Positions 52,013 to 62,680 of a stretch of DNA of 64,000 bases are shown here, in pieces. The notes beneath the pieces are model-generated. The model did no database searches, was not told where the DNA came from, and worked only from the letters and a program-made list of their open reading frames with translations. The position numbers and the translations under genes were made by a program. Position 1 is the first letter of the stretch. Each line of letters opens with the position of its first letter. Origin of the DNA: Lachnospiraceae bacterium (GTDB lineage: Bacteria > Bacteroidota > Bacteroidia > Bacteroidales > Muribaculaceae); the NCBI GenBank assembly GCA_023663655.1, contig JAMPGZ010000004.1, positions 1 through 64,000 on the forward strand, given 5' to 3'.

Positions 52013-53521
52013 ATGAGGATAAAATCAGGAGGATATCTACTGGCTGCCGCTATGCTTGCAATGGGTGTGACAGCTTGTAATTCCGACTCCGATGAGACGG
52101 TCGACACCGGTTTCACTTCGGACAACATCTACTCGGCAACTGCTGTCACCGCCTTCTACATAAAGGCTAATGCCAAGGTGCTCAACAATCTTGACTCTTG
52201 CTATTTCACTATCGATCTTCTGCAAAGCAAGATATTCAACGCCGATTCACTGCCCTACGGCACCAATGTCACAAAGCTCGTACCTAACATCAGCACCAAC
52301 GGAAGTTCACTTATTGAAATTTCAGTGAGCGGAAGTTCAGTGATGAATGACACCACATTCACCTACACCACTGAATCGACCGACAGCATCGACTTCTCGG
52401 AACCGTCGAAAGTGAGGGTGAGAGTCGTTTCGGTAAATTCATCATATAGCCAGACCTACGACATAAACGTAAATGTGCACAAAGTAAAAGCCGACTCTCT
52501 TGAATGGGGAACAATCGCATGGAAAGAAATTCCGGGCACCCCCGACGCACAGAAAACAATAGAATTCGGCGACAAAATCATAACTCTGTTCCATAACGGC
52601 AACGGATACCACACATGGACCGCCACCGATCCTGAATCGACCGGAACAATCACCCCCGTATCATTCCCCTCACAGCCTGAACTGTCATCATTCACTGCTA
52701 CAGACGACGCGCTTTACTGCCTCGGCAGCAACGGCGCGCTTATGACATCAGCCGACGGGACTTCATGGACTGCTACAGGCGAGACTTGGAGCCACATCTA
52801 CGGAGGCTACGGCACCACTCTTCTCGGTCTTGAAAAATCGGGTAGCGAATATTATCACGTCAGCTATCCCGGCAATGCCACCAGAGTGAAAGCCGCTGCC
52901 GATTGTCCCGTGTCAGGAACCAGCCAATTCATTCTGATTGAGAATATGTGGTTTGAAAAGCCCATCGCGTTGACCGTAGGCGGTCGTGTGAGCAATGGAA
53001 ATCTCACCGGCGCGACATGGGGCTATGACGGAAACACCTGGGCTAAATTAAGCGAGGGTCCGATATCAACCCAATATGAGGATATGTCGGTATTCCCCTA
53101 TTTCGCCCTGCGCTCTACCGGAAAGTGGTGGAGAGTCTCCAAAAACTCAGCTCTGCTGGCAATGGGCGGACGCAAAAACGACGGAACAGTGTCGGACACT
53201 GTCTATGTGTCGTTTGACGGCGGAATCCATTGGAACAAAGCCGGCGAGTCGCTTCAGCTACCTGATGCCATGCCACCGTTTGCCAATGCTCAGGCTATCG
53301 TAAAAGACAACACATTGACCTCGCGAGCCGCAGCCGGCAACATCGACTGGAATGAGCTCCCGATGCTTCGTCGCAATCCGTTCGGACGCGCCGCAACACC
53401 AATAACATCATGGGAATGCCCGTTCATATATTTATATGGAGGCGTTGATGATTCAGGCTCACTATACCCCACCGTGTGGCGTGGAGCTATCAATCAACTC
53501 ACTTTCAAACCGATTGAATGA
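52013..53521 (+). CDS. DUF6242 lipoprotein
   Basis: This 502-residue predicted lipoprotein has lipobox GVTAC (Cys22) followed by Asn-Ser-Asp, and a body with beta-propeller-like repeats (DGTSWTATGETWSHIYGGYG, SVFPYFALRSTGKWWRVSKN). It matches the DUF6242 family of Bacteroidales. Function unknown. Its stop overlaps the DUF6089 start by 4 nt, tying it to the outer-membrane assembly operon. Confidence 0.8.
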   Translation: MRIKSGGYLLAAAMLAMGVTACNSDSDETVDTGFTSDNIYSATAVTAFYIKANAKVLNNLDSCYFTIDLLQSKIFNADSLPYGTNVTKLVPNISTNGSSLIEISVSGSSVMNDTTFTYTTESTDSIDFSEPSKVRVRVVSVNSSYSQTYDINVNVHKVKADSLEWGTIAWKEIPGTPDAQKTIEFGDKIITLFHNGNGYHTWTATDPESTGTITPVSFPSQPELSSFTATDDALYCLGSNGALMTSADGTSWTATGETWSHIYGGYGTTLLGLEKSGSEYYHVSYPGNATRVKAAADCPVSGTSQFILIENMWFEKPIALTVGGRVSNGNLTGATWGYDGNTWAKLSEGPISTQYEDMSVFPYFALRSTGKWWRVSKNSALLAMGGRKNDGTVSDTVYVSFDGGIHWNKAGESLQLPDAMPPFANAQAIVKDNTLTSRAAAGNIDWNELPMLRRNPFGRAATPITSWECPFIYLYGGVDDSGSLYPTVWRGAINQLTFKPIE

Positions 53522-54204
53522 AGCTGCAAGGTGTGTCGCTAATGCTCGCCGTAATGACGCTATTCATTGCGTCACCGGCTATGAGCCAGGAATCAACCTA
53601 TAAATTTGATCTTGGCGCATCAGTGGGCATGAGCGGCTATCTGGGCGATGCCAACAACGCCAACCTCTTCGCCAACACAGGATTTTCAGCGGCGGCAAAC
53701 TTCCGCTATCTGATCAACACCCGTTGGGCTGTAAGAGGGTCGCTGATGACCGCCGGACTGAGCGGCAACAGCGCTGACATGGAAAATCTGTTTCCCGGAG
53801 GGGAGACTTATAAGTTCACCTCAACGGTCTATGACCTTGGCGGACGCATAGAATTTAATTTTTTCAACTACGGAATAGGAGAATCCTACCGAAAGATGAA
53901 ACGCTGGAGCCCTTACCTGTCATTAGGCATAGGCATGACAGTGGCTTCATCATCAGGCACTCACATTTACGCCAACATCCCGATGGGATTAGGTGTGAAA
54001 TACAAATTGAAGCCACGCATAAACCTCGGTCTTGAATGGACTATGACCAAAGTGTTAGGCGACAAAGTCGACGGAGAGATTCTCGATGATCCGTATCATA
54101 TAAAAAGCTCGTTCATCAAGAACACTGACTGGTATTCGACAATAATGCTGTCGATCAGCTATGAGTTCGGTGAACGATGTAAAAACTGTTTTTATGTAGA
54201 CTAA
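53518..54204 (+). CDS. DUF6089 family outer-membrane protein
   Basis: This 228-residue protein has a signal peptide (about 1-23, to PAMSQ) and a beta-barrel body ([35 protein letters not shown]) ending in a C-terminal strand with ISYEFGERC. It matches DUF6089, which in Bacteroidetes often precedes uppS. Role unknown, probably in the envelope. The gene lies 4 nt before uppS. Confidence 0.82.
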   Translation: MKLQGVSLMLAVMTLFIASPAMSQESTYKFDLGASVGMSGYLGDANNANLFANTGFSAAANFRYLINTRWAVRGSLMTAGLSGNSADMENLFPGGETYKFTSTVYDLGGRIEFNFFNYGIGESYRKMKRWSPYLSLGIGMTVASSSGTHIYANIPMGLGVKYKLKPRINLGLEWTMTKVLGDKVDGEILDDPYHIKSSFIKNTDWYSTIMLSISYEFGERCKNCFYVD

Positions 54205-54208
54205 TTAC

Positions 54209-54967
54209 ATGGACTGTATGTCACTATATAACGAAATAGACCTCACTCGATTGCCTGAGCACGTAGCCATTATAATGGATGGCAACGGACGTTGGGCGAA
54301 AGCGCGCGGACTTCAACGCCATGAAGGGCACGTTGAAGGCGTGACATCGGTGAGGAAGATAACTGAAGCAGCATCGCAAGCCGGGATAAAATACCTGACT
54401 CTATACACGTTCTCGACTGAGAACTGGAACCGCCCGAAAGAAGAGGTGGACGCACTGATGAATCTCGTGGTCATCGCCATTGAACGCGAGACCGCCGACT
54501 TGATAAAAAACAATGTGCGCCTGAACATGATAGGCGATTTCAGCCGTATGCCTGAATTTGCCTACAACCGCCTCAACAAATGCATCGAAGACACATCACA
54601 TTGCACCGGGCTCACACTGATCCTCGCCATAAGCTATTCCTCAAGATGGGAGATTACTGAAGCGACACGCAAAATAGCTCAAGAGGCAGCCGCCGGGAAA
54701 CTGAACCCCAAGGATATCACTCCCGACACAATCACCCGGCACCTCGCTACGGCAGCCTACCCCGATCCCGACCTGCTCATACGCACCGGCGGCGACTTCA
54801 GGATAAGCAATTTCCTGCTGTGGCAACTGGCATACGCCGAGATTTATGTCACATCGACATTCTGGCCTGATTTCAGCAAAGAAGATTTCTACCGGGCTAT
54901 AATACAATACCAGTCGCGCGAACGAAGATTCGGGCTCACCGGCGAACAAGTGAAAGAGAATAAATAA
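54209..54967 (+). CDS. uppS: Isoprenyl transferase (undecaprenyl diphosphate synthase)
   Basis: UppS adds isopentenyl units in cis to make the C55 lipid carrier. The 252-residue protein has [17 protein letters not shown] with the catalytic Asp, then [17 protein letters not shown], and near the end [17 protein letters not shown] and [10 protein letters not shown]. Complete. The adjacent envelope genes fit its role. MSLYNE, three codons later, is an alternative start. Confidence 0.96.
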   Translation: MDCMSLYNEIDLTRLPEHVAIIMDGNGRWAKARGLQRHEGHVEGVTSVRKITEAASQAGIKYLTLYTFSTENWNRPKEEVDALMNLVVIAIERETADLIKNNVRLNMIGDFSRMPEFAYNRLNKCIEDTSHCTGLTLILAISYSSRWEITEATRKIAQEAAAGKLNPKDITPDTITRHLATAAYPDPDLLIRTGGDFRISNFLLWQLAYAEIYVTSTFWPDFSKEDFYRAIIQYQSRERRFGLTGEQVKENK

Positions 54968-55016
54968 CATTAGATAACGCGATATAACAAAAGATATCAT
55001 CACATCACTCACGATT

Positions 55017-57641
55017 ATGCGTATAAAGTTGCTAATCATATTAATGACGATAATGGGCTTGAGCGCGAAAGCTCAGGTAAGAGGAGTAGGCAATGTGCCT
55101 GTCGACACGGTTTATGCTCCGAATGTAATCTATTCCGGCATGCCCAATTCCTATGAAATAGCGGGAATCAAGGTGACCGGTGTGCCCAACTACGAGGATT
55201 ACATCGTCATCGGATATGCCGGAATCAATATCGGCGACCGCGTGGAGATTCCCGGACCGGATATAACCAACGCTGTCAAACGCCTTGTAAGACAAGGATT
55301 ATTCTCTTCAGTGAAAATAATCGTTGAAAAGACCGCCGGCGACCGTGCGTGGCTTGAATACGCATTGAAACCGCAGCCAAGAATATCGGCAATAAACTAC
55401 CGCGGAGTGTCAAAAAATGAGAAGAAGGATCTCGAGGAGCGCCTGCAACTCATGAAGGGCAACCAGATCACCCCCAATATCGTGAACCGCGCGACTCAGA
55501 TAATCCAGAACTATTATAAGCAGAAAGGATTCGGCAACGCCACTATCAAAATCGATCAGGTGGAAGACCTGTCGGCTCCCGGAGAGAACATCGTGAACAT
55601 AAATGTCGACAAGCACAGCAAGGTCAAAGTCCACAAAATCTACATTGACGGTAATGAGATGCTGAGCGACGGAACCATCAAGCGCACGATGAAGAAGACC
55701 AACGAAAGCGGCAATCTTCTTAATCTTTTCAAGCAGAAGAAGTTTGTGGAAACCGACTTCGACAATGACCTCGACCTCATCATAGCCAAGTACAATGAAA
55801 AAGGATACCGCGATGCCAAGATTCTAAAGGACAGCGTTGTCCCCTACGATGAGAAGCACGTCGACGTGTATATAGACCTTGAAGAAGGGAAAAAATACTA
55901 CATCAGCAACATCGACTGGGTGGGCAACACCGTGTATCGCACCGAACTCTTGGACAGAATCCTGGAAATAAAGCCCGGAGATGTGTACAACCAAAAATTG
56001 CTTGACAAGCGACTTCGCGACGATGATGATGCCGTGGGCAATCTCTATTATAACAACGGTTACCTCTTCTACGACCTTGTGCCTATTGAGAAAAACATCA
56101 ACGGCGACTCAATCGACCTTGAAATGCGTATAACCGAGGGTCCGCAGGCAACCATCAACAATGTCATCATCACAGGTAATGACCGTCTTTACGAAAAGGT
56201 GATACGCCGTGAATTGCGTGTAAAACCCGGACAGCTGTTCAACAAGGAGGACCTCATGCGTTCGGCACGTGAAATCGCTCAGACCGGACATTTCGACCCT
56301 GAGAACATGGACATACGCCCCGAGCCCAACATGGACAACGGTACTGTAGACATCCTCTTCGGACTCGAATCGAAGGCAAACGACCAGGTGGAAGTTTCAT
56401 TTGGTTGGGGACAGACCGGAGTGATCGGTAAAGTGGCGCTGAAGTTCACCAACTTCTCTATCAAAAACCTGTTCCGCCCCGGCTCTTACCGTGGTCTTAT
56501 CCCGCAGGGTGAAGGACAGACCTTCACCATCAGCGCGCAGACCAACGCCAAATACTACCAGAGCTACTCAATCTCATTCCTTGACCCGTGGTTTGGCGGC
56601 AAGCGCCCCAACTCACTGTCGGTATCGGCATACTATGCCCGCCAGACAGGTATAAACTCCTCCTACTATAACCGCAACTGGTATAATCCATATACCTACG
56701 GCGGATATGGCTACAACTACGGCTACAACGATTATTACCAGAACTCCTACGAAAACGCCTACGACCCCAACAAGATTCTTCAGATGGTGGGTGTCACTGT
56801 GGGATTCGGTAAGCGTCTCAGCTGGCCTGACGACTACTTCCAGTTCCAAGCCGACATCAGCTACCAGTGGTACTACCTGAAGAACTGGGATTACCTCTAC
56901 TATATGAAGAACGGTGTTTCAAACTCGATCGTGCTCGGCTTGACTCTCTCCCGCCAGTCAATCGACAACCCGCTCTACACCCGCCGAGGCTCAATATTCT
57001 CAATCAACTTGCAGATGACTCCCCCGGCATCGCTGTTCAGCGGCAACAAGGACTGGGAACGTCTCAGCAAGGATGAAAGCGAAGAGTCCAAGAAAGAACT
57101 CTACAAGTGGATCGAATACTGGAAACTCAGAATCAAGACCCGCACCTATACTCCGCTCACCGACCCCAACGGACGCTGGACACTCGTGTTGATGACACGT
57201 GCCGACATCGGTCTTCTCGGAAGCTACAACAAGTGGTTGAAGACTCCGTTTGAAACATTCTACGTGGGTGGTGACGGAATGTCGGGATCATATCAGTATG
57301 CAACCGAAACTATCGGACTTCGCGGTTACGAGAACGGACAGCTCACCCCCTACGGTCAGGAAGGCTACGCCTACACCCGTTTCGGAATGGAGCTTCACTT
57401 CCCGTTCATGCTCTCGGCATCGACCAACATCTACGGTATCGCATTTGTTGAAGCCGGAAATGCATGGACCAGCGTGAAGAGCTTCGAGCCGTTCAACATG
57501 AAACGCAGCGCCGGCGCCGGTGTGCGCATCTTCCTCCCGATGGTGGGTATGATGGGTATCGACTGGGCATACGGTTTCGACCAGGTGTTCGGACAGAAAG
57601 GCGGCAGCCAGCTCCACTTCATCCTCGGTCAGGAATTCTAA
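55017..57641 (+). CDS. bamA: Outer membrane protein assembly factor BamA
   Basis: BamA folds and inserts beta-barrel proteins into the outer membrane. The 874-residue product has a signal peptide (about 1-20), five POTRA repeats (about 45-450) and a C-terminal 16-stranded barrel with RGYENGQLTPYGQEGYA (the conserved loop 6 region near the RGF-type motif) and a final strand ending GQEF. A Tyr/Asn/Gly-rich insert (about 551-584) lies in a predicted external loop. Two Skp-like chaperone genes follow, as expected for this operon. Confidence 0.95.
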   Translation: MRIKLLIILMTIMGLSAKAQVRGVGNVPVDTVYAPNVIYSGMPNSYEIAGIKVTGVPNYEDYIVIGYAGINIGDRVEIPGPDITNAVKRLVRQGLFSSVKIIVEKTAGDRAWLEYALKPQPRISAINYRGVSKNEKKDLEERLQLMKGNQITPNIVNRATQIIQNYYKQKGFGNATIKIDQVEDLSAPGENIVNINVDKHSKVKVHKIYIDGNEMLSDGTIKRTMKKTNESGNLLNLFKQKKFVETDFDNDLDLIIAKYNEKGYRDAKILKDSVVPYDEKHVDVYIDLEEGKKYYISNIDWVGNTVYRTELLDRILEIKPGDVYNQKLLDKRLRDDDDAVGNLYYNNGYLFYDLVPIEKNINGDSIDLEMRITEGPQATINNVIITGNDRLYEKVIRRELRVKPGQLFNKEDLMRSAREIAQTGHFDPENMDIRPEPNMDNGTVDILFGLESKANDQVEVSFGWGQTGVIGKVALKFTNFSIKNLFRPGSYRGLIPQGEGQTFTISAQTNAKYYQSYSISFLDPWFGGKRPNSLSVSAYYARQTGINSSYYNRNWYNPYTYGGYGYNYGYNDYYQNSYENAYDPNKILQMVGVTVGFGKRLSWPDDYFQFQADISYQWYYLKNWDYLYYMKNGVSNSIVLGLTLSRQSIDNPLYTRRGSIFSINLQMTPPASLFSGNKDWERLSKDESEESKKELYKWIEYWKLRIKTRTYTPLTDPNGRWTLVLMTRADIGLLGSYNKWLKTPFETFYVGGDGMSGSYQYATETIGLRGYENGQLTPYGQEGYAYTRFGMELHFPFMLSASTNIYGIAFVEAGNAWTSVKSFEPFNMKRSAGAGVRIFLPMVGMMGIDWAYGFDQVFGQKGGSQLHFILGQEF

Positions 57642-57712
57642 AAAATATTAACCGGAATAAACTTATAAGCTCGTAAAACGTCTTATATAATAGACACATT
57701 AAATATCACGAT

Positions 57713-58228
57713 ATGAAAAAGTTGACATTCGCCCTTCTGATGATGCTTTTCTGCACAGCAGGACTCTACGCGCAAAAGTTCGCGTTAATCGACATGGAAT
57801 ACATCTTGAAGAACGTGCCGGCATACGAAATGGCTAACGAGCAGCTCAACCAGATATCACAACGCTGGCAGAAAGAGGTGGAGGCAAAAGCCGCCGAGGC
57901 ACAGACCATGTACAAGAACTATCAGAGCGACATGGTGTTCCTCACCGACGAGCAGAAGACCAAAAAGGAAGAGGCTATTGTGGCTAAAGAGAAAGAAGCA
58001 AGCGAGCTACGCTACAAATATTTCGGTCCCGAAGGTGAACTCTATAAGAAACGCCAGAGTCTCATGCAGCCTATTCAGGACGAAGTGTACAACGCTGTAA
58101 AAAAGGTGAGCGAGGAACGTGGCTACCAGTGCATTTTCGACCGCGCTTCATCAGCCAACATCATTTTTGCCTCGCCAAGAATAGATGTGAGCAACGAAGT
58201 TCTTGCGAAAATGGGCTATGCAAAGTGA
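57713..58228 (+). CDS. OmpH/Skp family periplasmic chaperone, copy 1
   Basis: This 171-residue protein has a signal peptide (about 1-19, MLFCTAGLYAQK) and a long helical coiled-coil body rich in Lys, Glu and Gln that forms the Skp tentacle. The conserved FALIDMEYILKNVPAYEMA starts the mature part. It holds unfolded outer-membrane proteins for BamA, whose gene is 71 nt upstream. Confidence 0.92.
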   Translation: MKKLTFALLMMLFCTAGLYAQKFALIDMEYILKNVPAYEMANEQLNQISQRWQKEVEAKAAEAQTMYKNYQSDMVFLTDEQKTKKEEAIVAKEKEASELRYKYFGPEGELYKKRQSLMQPIQDEVYNAVKKVSEERGYQCIFDRASSANIIFASPRIDVSNEVLAKMGYAK

Positions 58229-58269
58229 TATATTCACATTTGTTAATAGTATATTTCACAATAGTTTCT

Positions 58270-58277
58270 TATCTTTG
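58270..58277 (+). promoter_or_regulatory. -7 box before the second Skp gene
   Basis: TATCTTTG lies 50 nt before the ATG at 58328 and could give the second chaperone its own transcript. Confidence 0.5.
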
Positions 58278-58327
58278 CAGCTAAATTATTAACATAATTA
58301 GGAAACTTTAAAACATTACCAATCGAT

Positions 58328-58828
58328 ATGATTAAGAAAATTTTACTCGCTATACTTGTAGCGTTCCCTATGGTTGCGGCAGCTCAGGCTCCTAAATTCG
58401 GAGTGGTCAACACTCAGACAATCATCCAAGACCTCCCCGACTTTAAAGAAGCACAGGAACAAGTGGCTTCCGCATCAAAGAAATACGAGGAAGAATTCAA
58501 GAAACTTCAGGAGCAGATGGAAAAGAACTATGCAGAATTCCAGGCTCTTGCCGCTGACACCCCTGAATCAATAAAAGAACGCCGTATGCAGGACATCCAG
58601 GATCTTGACCAGAAGATGCAGCAATTCCACGCTACAGCCACTCAGGACATCCAGCGCCAGCAGGAAACTCTTCTTGCTCCTATCCAGGAGAAAGTTCGCC
58701 AGGCATTGAATGCTGTCGGCAAAGAGAACAACATGACATTCATTTTTGAAAATGTAATGCCTGTATATACCGGAACCGATGTTACCGACGTAACACCGAT
58801 GGTCCGCACCAAACTCGGTCTGAAATAA
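58328..58828 (+). CDS. OmpH/Skp family periplasmic chaperone, copy 2
   Basis: This 166-residue second Skp-like protein has a signal peptide (about 1-20, ILVAFPMVAAAQ), FGVVNTQTIIQDLPDFKEAQ and a coiled-coil body. Clear sequence differences from copy 1 point to an old duplication. It has its own probable promoter and a strong terminator, so it can be regulated apart from bamA. Confidence 0.92.
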   Translation: MIKKILLAILVAFPMVAAAQAPKFGVVNTQTIIQDLPDFKEAQEQVASASKKYEEEFKKLQEQMEKNYAEFQALAADTPESIKERRMQDIQDLDQKMQQFHATATQDIQRQQETLLAPIQEKVRQALNAVGKENNMTFIFENVMPVYTGTDVTDVTPMVRTKLGLK

Positions 58829-58851
58829 CCAGCGCTAACCTATATGAACGA

Positions 58852-58890
58852 AAAGGTCTCACGCAAAAATGCGTGGGACCTTTACTTTTT
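58852..58890 (+). terminator. Terminator after the second Skp gene
   Basis: AAAGGTC-CACGCA pairs with TGCGTG-GACCTTT (one mismatch) around a short A-rich loop, followed by ACTTTTTT. Strong. Confidence 0.8.
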
Positions 58891-58915
58891 TAGGCACTCT
58901 CTCACATTTTATTTG

Positions 58916-58923
58916 TAAATTTG
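58916..58923 (+). promoter_or_regulatory. -7 box abutting the murI start codon
   Basis: TAAATTTG ends 4 nt before the ATG at 58928, so transcription should begin on or next to the start codon. The junction is nearly identical to that of ispD. Confidence 0.6.
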
Positions 58924-58927
58924 TGTC

Positions 58928-59764
58928 ATGACCAATTCAAATATCGCAACCGGCCCAATAGGGATCTTCGATTCCGGATATGGCGGACTCACCATCCTAA
59001 GCGAAATCCGTAAATCATTACCGGAATATGACTACATATATCTCGGCGACAACGCAAGGGCGCCCTACGGCACCCGTTCTTTCGACATCGTTTACCGATT
59101 CACGCTTGAAGCGGTGAACTATCTGTTCAGCCAAGGGTGTCCGCTTGTGATTCTCGCCTGTAACACGGCTTCGGCAAAAGCGCTCAGAAGCATCCAGCAA
59201 AACAATCTGCCGGAAATCGACCCCACAAGAAGAGTGCTGGGAGTGATACGCCCCACTGTGGAATCTATCGGAAAACTCACCCACACCGGCAAGATAGGCA
59301 TTTTCGGCACTCCGGGAACTGTGAAGAGCGGCAGCTATGAGATGGAGATTGCCAAATTGTATCCCGACTTCACCACCGTGACCCACGCCTGCCCCATGTG
59401 GGTGCCTCTCATCGAAAATGGTGAGGCGGCAAGCCCCGGAGCGGATTATTTCGTGAAACAGGAAGTGGACCGGCTTCTTGAAAAAGAACCGGGAATCGAC
59501 ACCATAATCCTCGGATGCACCCATTACCCACTTTTGATTGACAAAATCAAAAGCTACGTGCCGGAAGGGATAACCGTGCTGCCACAAGGCGAGCTTGTAG
59601 GCAACAGTCTTGCCGACTATCTGTCGCGGCACCCTGAGATGGAGACACGTCTCACAAAAGGATCGTCATGCCGATTCCTCACCACCGAAAATGCCGACAA
59701 GTTCAATGAGTCGGCAAGCATCTTCCTCTCCCATCCCGTGACTGCCGAGTCAATCACTCTCTAA
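58928..59764 (+). CDS. murI: Glutamate racemase
   Basis: MurI converts L- to D-glutamate for peptidoglycan. The 278-residue protein has [16 protein letters not shown], the first catalytic cysteine in [11 protein letters not shown] and the second in LGCTHYPLL. Complete. It probably has its own leaderless transcript. The GH95 gene follows after 34 nt without a visible promoter. Confidence 0.96.
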   Translation: MTNSNIATGPIGIFDSGYGGLTILSEIRKSLPEYDYIYLGDNARAPYGTRSFDIVYRFTLEAVNYLFSQGCPLVILACNTASAKALRSIQQNNLPEIDPTRRVLGVIRPTVESIGKLTHTGKIGIFGTPGTVKSGSYEMEIAKLYPDFTTVTHACPMWVPLIENGEAASPGADYFVKQEVDRLLEKEPGIDTIILGCTHYPLLIDKIKSYVPEGITVLPQGELVGNSLADYLSRHPEMETRLTKGSSCRFLTTENADKFNESASIFLSHPVTAESITL

Positions 59765-59798
59765 AAGCAGCTTATACACAATAAATCAATACACTTAC

Positions 59799-62276
59799 AT
59801 GAAACTAACCTTATTAAAAATCATGACCGTCGTCGCGGCATTAAACACAGTGAATGCTATCGCGGCTGAGAACGACATGAAGTTATGGTATGACAAGCCT
59901 GCCTCGCTTTGGGTGGAAGCTCTTCCACTCGGCAACGGAGCCGTAGGCGCAATGGTGTTCGGCGACCCAGCCAACGAGCAGTTCCAACTGAACGAAGAGA
60001 CAGTGTGGGGCGGCTCTCCCTACAACAACACTAACCCCAAGGCTAAAGAATCGCTCGATGAAATAAGACGGCTAATTTTTGAGGGTAAGAACTCGGAAGC
60101 ACAAAAGCTGTGCGGTCCGGCTATATGCTCGCCACAAGGAGCCAACGGAATGCCTTATCAAACCGTAGGGTCGCTGATGCTCGACTTTGACGGCGTGTCG
60201 GAATACACCGATTATTACCGCGACCTCGACATATCAAGAGCCGTAGCCACCACACGATTCCGCGCCGGCGACACAGAATATGTGCGCGAAGCGTTCACCT
60301 CACTTCCCGACAGGCTGCTGGTGGTAAAACTCTCAGCCTCCAAAAAAGGTAAAATATCATTTACGGCACGATATTCCACTCCCTATACCAACGCCACATC
60401 ATCGACCCCGGCACGCAACGAACTGCTGCTGGAAGGAAAAGCCGATGACCACGAAGGGATACCCGGCGTGGTACGCTTCGCATCCTTGGCTCAGATCAAC
60501 GCCAAAGGGGGCAAGACAGCGTCGGTAGGCGACTCGGCAATACGTGTCACCGATGCCAACGAAGTGACCATATACGTGTCGATAGGCACCAATTTCGTCA
60601 ACTATCATGATGTATCGGGCGATGCCTTGAAATCGGCTCGTCAATATCTCGCCAAAGGCAAACGTGACTACGCTAAGATGCTGCGCGAACATGAAAACGC
60701 ATACACCAAACTGTTTGACAGAGTATCGCTCGACCTCGGAACAAATGAACAGGCATCCAAGCCTACTGATGTAAGAGTGAAAGAGTTTGCATCGAAGTTC
60801 GACCCGCAGCTCGCAGCCCTCTACTTCCAGTTTGGTCGCTATCTGCTTATATGCAGCTCGCAGCCCGGCGGTCAGGCGGCAAATCTTCAAGGAATATGGA
60901 ACTACAAGCTCCGTGCCCCGTGGGACGGAAAATACACCACAGACATCAATGTGGAGATGAACTACTGGCCTGCAGAGGTGACCAACCTTCCCGAAATGCA
61001 TGAGCCGTTTCTCACGCTTGTCGAGGATGTATCCAACACCGGAAAAGAGGCTGCCGCCATGTATGGCTGCCGCGGATGGACACTTCACCACAATACCGAT
61101 ATATGGCGCTCGACAGGTGCTGTCGACGGTCCTAAATACGGAGTGTGGCCCACTTGCAACGCATGGTTTGCCCAGCACCTATGGGATCGCTACCTCTTCT
61201 CAGGCGACAAGAGCTATCTCGCCGGAGTATATCCTATCATGAAAGAAGCGTGCAAATTCTATCTCGACTTCCTTGTGCGTGAACCTGAAAACAATTGGCT
61301 CGTAGTGGCTCCCTCCTACTCACCTGAAAATGCCCCGGTGGTCAACGGAAAGCGCAATTTCGTCATTGTCGCCGGCACTACGATGGACAATCAGATGGTG
61401 TCTGACCTGTTCCGCAATACCATCGATGCCGCTGCCGTGATAAACGAGGATGCCGCATTTGTCGACAGTCTGCGTCATGTAGCCGACAATCTTGCTCCGA
61501 TGCAGGTGGGACGTTGGGGACAAGTGCAGGAATGGATGAAAGACTGGGACAACCCCAAAGACCGCCATCGCCACACATCACACCTGTGGGGACTATATCC
61601 GGGACGACAGATCACCTACCGCACTCCGGTGCTGATGGAGGCTGCAAAAAAGACCCTCAACGGTCGAGGCGACCACTCTACAGGATGGTCGATGGGATGG
61701 AAGGTGTGCTTCTGGGCACGACTTCTTGACGGAAACCACGCCTACAAGCTGATCACCGAGCAGATTGTACCCACCACCGAGGAAACAGGACAGAATGGAG
61801 GAACCTACCCCAACCTATTTGACGCTCATCCACCGTTCCAGATTGACGGCAACTTCGGCTGCACCGCCGGAATCGCAGAGATGCTTGTACAGAGCCATGC
61901 CGGCACAGTGCATCTGCTTCCCGCATTGCCTGACGTGTGGAAAAAAGGAAATGTGAAAGGATTGCGTTGCCGTGGAGGATTTGTGCTTGACGACATGACC
62001 TGGGACAACGGGAAAATGGAGCAAGCTGTCATAACATCCACCAATGGAGGAACTCTCCGCATCGCATCAGCAACCCCTCTGAAATGCAACGTGGAGATGT
62101 CGCGCGTCGAAGATGCGACATCCACTGTGGAAAATCCGCTCCTCATCCCTCAGGAAATCAAGAAACCGCTCATAGCTCCCAATGCCCCTGTAAACACCGA
62201 GCTGACGAAATCGCCTGAATTCATCTACGAAATCGTCACCGCACCGGGAGCATCCTACACTCTTTCAGCGGAATAA
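59799..62276 (+). CDS. Glycoside hydrolase family 95 (alpha-L-fucosidase/galactosidase type)
   Basis: This 825-residue secreted enzyme has a signal peptide (about 1-23, ending NAIAA), an N-terminal GH95 beta-sandwich ([20 protein letters not shown]) and an (alpha/alpha)6 barrel. Seen are [18 protein letters not shown] (N384, N388), the general-acid Glu578 in [25 protein letters not shown] and [15 protein letters not shown]. Family members release alpha-1,2-L-fucose or L-galactose from host or plant glycans. Specificity cannot be decided. No SusC/SusD pair or other carbohydrate enzyme is nearby, so it is not in a classical PUL within this window. Confidence 0.93.
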   Translation: MKLTLLKIMTVVAALNTVNAIAAENDMKLWYDKPASLWVEALPLGNGAVGAMVFGDPANEQFQLNEETVWGGSPYNNTNPKAKESLDEIRRLIFEGKNSEAQKLCGPAICSPQGANGMPYQTVGSLMLDFDGVSEYTDYYRDLDISRAVATTRFRAGDTEYVREAFTSLPDRLLVVKLSASKKGKISFTARYSTPYTNATSSTPARNELLLEGKADDHEGIPGVVRFASLAQINAKGGKTASVGDSAIRVTDANEVTIYVSIGTNFVNYHDVSGDALKSARQYLAKGKRDYAKMLREHENAYTKLFDRVSLDLGTNEQASKPTDVRVKEFASKFDPQLAALYFQFGRYLLICSSQPGGQAANLQGIWNYKLRAPWDGKYTTDINVEMNYWPAEVTNLPEMHEPFLTLVEDVSNTGKEAAAMYGCRGWTLHHNTDIWRSTGAVDGPKYGVWPTCNAWFAQHLWDRYLFSGDKSYLAGVYPIMKEACKFYLDFLVREPENNWLVVAPSYSPENAPVVNGKRNFVIVAGTTMDNQMVSDLFRNTIDAAAVINEDAAFVDSLRHVADNLAPMQVGRWGQVQEWMKDWDNPKDRHRHTSHLWGLYPGRQITYRTPVLMEAAKKTLNGRGDHSTGWSMGWKVCFWARLLDGNHAYKLITEQIVPTTEETGQNGGTYPNLFDAHPPFQIDGNFGCTAGIAEMLVQSHAGTVHLLPALPDVWKKGNVKGLRCRGGFVLDDMTWDNGKMEQAVITSTNGGTLRIASATPLKCNVEMSRVEDATSTVENPLLIPQEIKKPLIAPNAPVNTELTKSPEFIYEIVTAPGASYTLSAE

Positions 62277-62304
62277 CAGCTATCTCTTTATAACTATATA
62301 TGGT

Positions 62305-62342
62305 GATGCAAGGCTCTAATTTTAGAGTCTTGTATCATTTTT
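62305..62342 (+). terminator. Terminator after GH95
   Basis: GATGCAAGGCTCTA and TAGAGTCTTGTATC form a long stem with two mismatches around ATTT, followed by ATTTTTA. Confidence 0.75.
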
Positions 62343-62356
62343 ATAGTGTGTTTAAT

Positions 62357-62676
62357 AAAAACGGGATCCCCGACGCGGCAACAATGGCGGCTTCGTGTTG
62401 GTGACCTGTGCACTGAGCCAATTTCAAGCAGTCTTCCAGATCATTTTCTGGAACTTAGCGAAATATATTTCGGGCGACTCCATCTGCTTCCGCTATCGTT
62501 GCCGGTCGGGTTCTGCCGGGGAAGTACCTGTCGGAGTACTCCAACGGATCCGTGCATCGCAGCGTGGCTCTCGGGGCTGACTGTAGCCGGCTGATGTCAG
62601 CATCCTTCGGGCGTGTTGCGTGGATTGCGGCGGAACCGTGACGGGATATCTCTCCCGCAGATTGATACCGTTATGT
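62357..62676 (-). ncRNA. Candidate structured non-coding RNA of about 320 nt
   Basis: This segment is clearly richer in GC than the intergenic sequences around it, has no credible reading frame and is full of local inverted repeats. Read on the minus strand these include CGGGA/TCCCG, ACGGATCCGT, GGAGTACTCC, GAAATATATTTC, TTCCAG/CTGGAA and AAGCAG/CTGCTT, the last enclosing two of the others. A -7 box TATCTTTG (plus 62681-62688) stands at its 5' end. The 3' end shows CGGG-GAT-CCCG followed by TTTTTATT. I find no RNase P, tmRNA or SRP RNA signature. It may be an unrecognised structural RNA. Confidence 0.45.
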
Positions 62677-62680
62677 TTGG

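Noticed and set aside
62346..62594. 82- and 61-codon plus-strand frames downstream of GH95
   Set aside because: They overlap the structured segment in two frames, lack start signals on that strand and show no family resemblance.
62357..62676. RNase P RNA, tmRNA or SRP RNA
   Set aside because: The conserved P4 sequences of RNase P, the tRNA-like ends and tag frame of tmRNA and the SRP tetraloop helix were looked for on both strands and not found.
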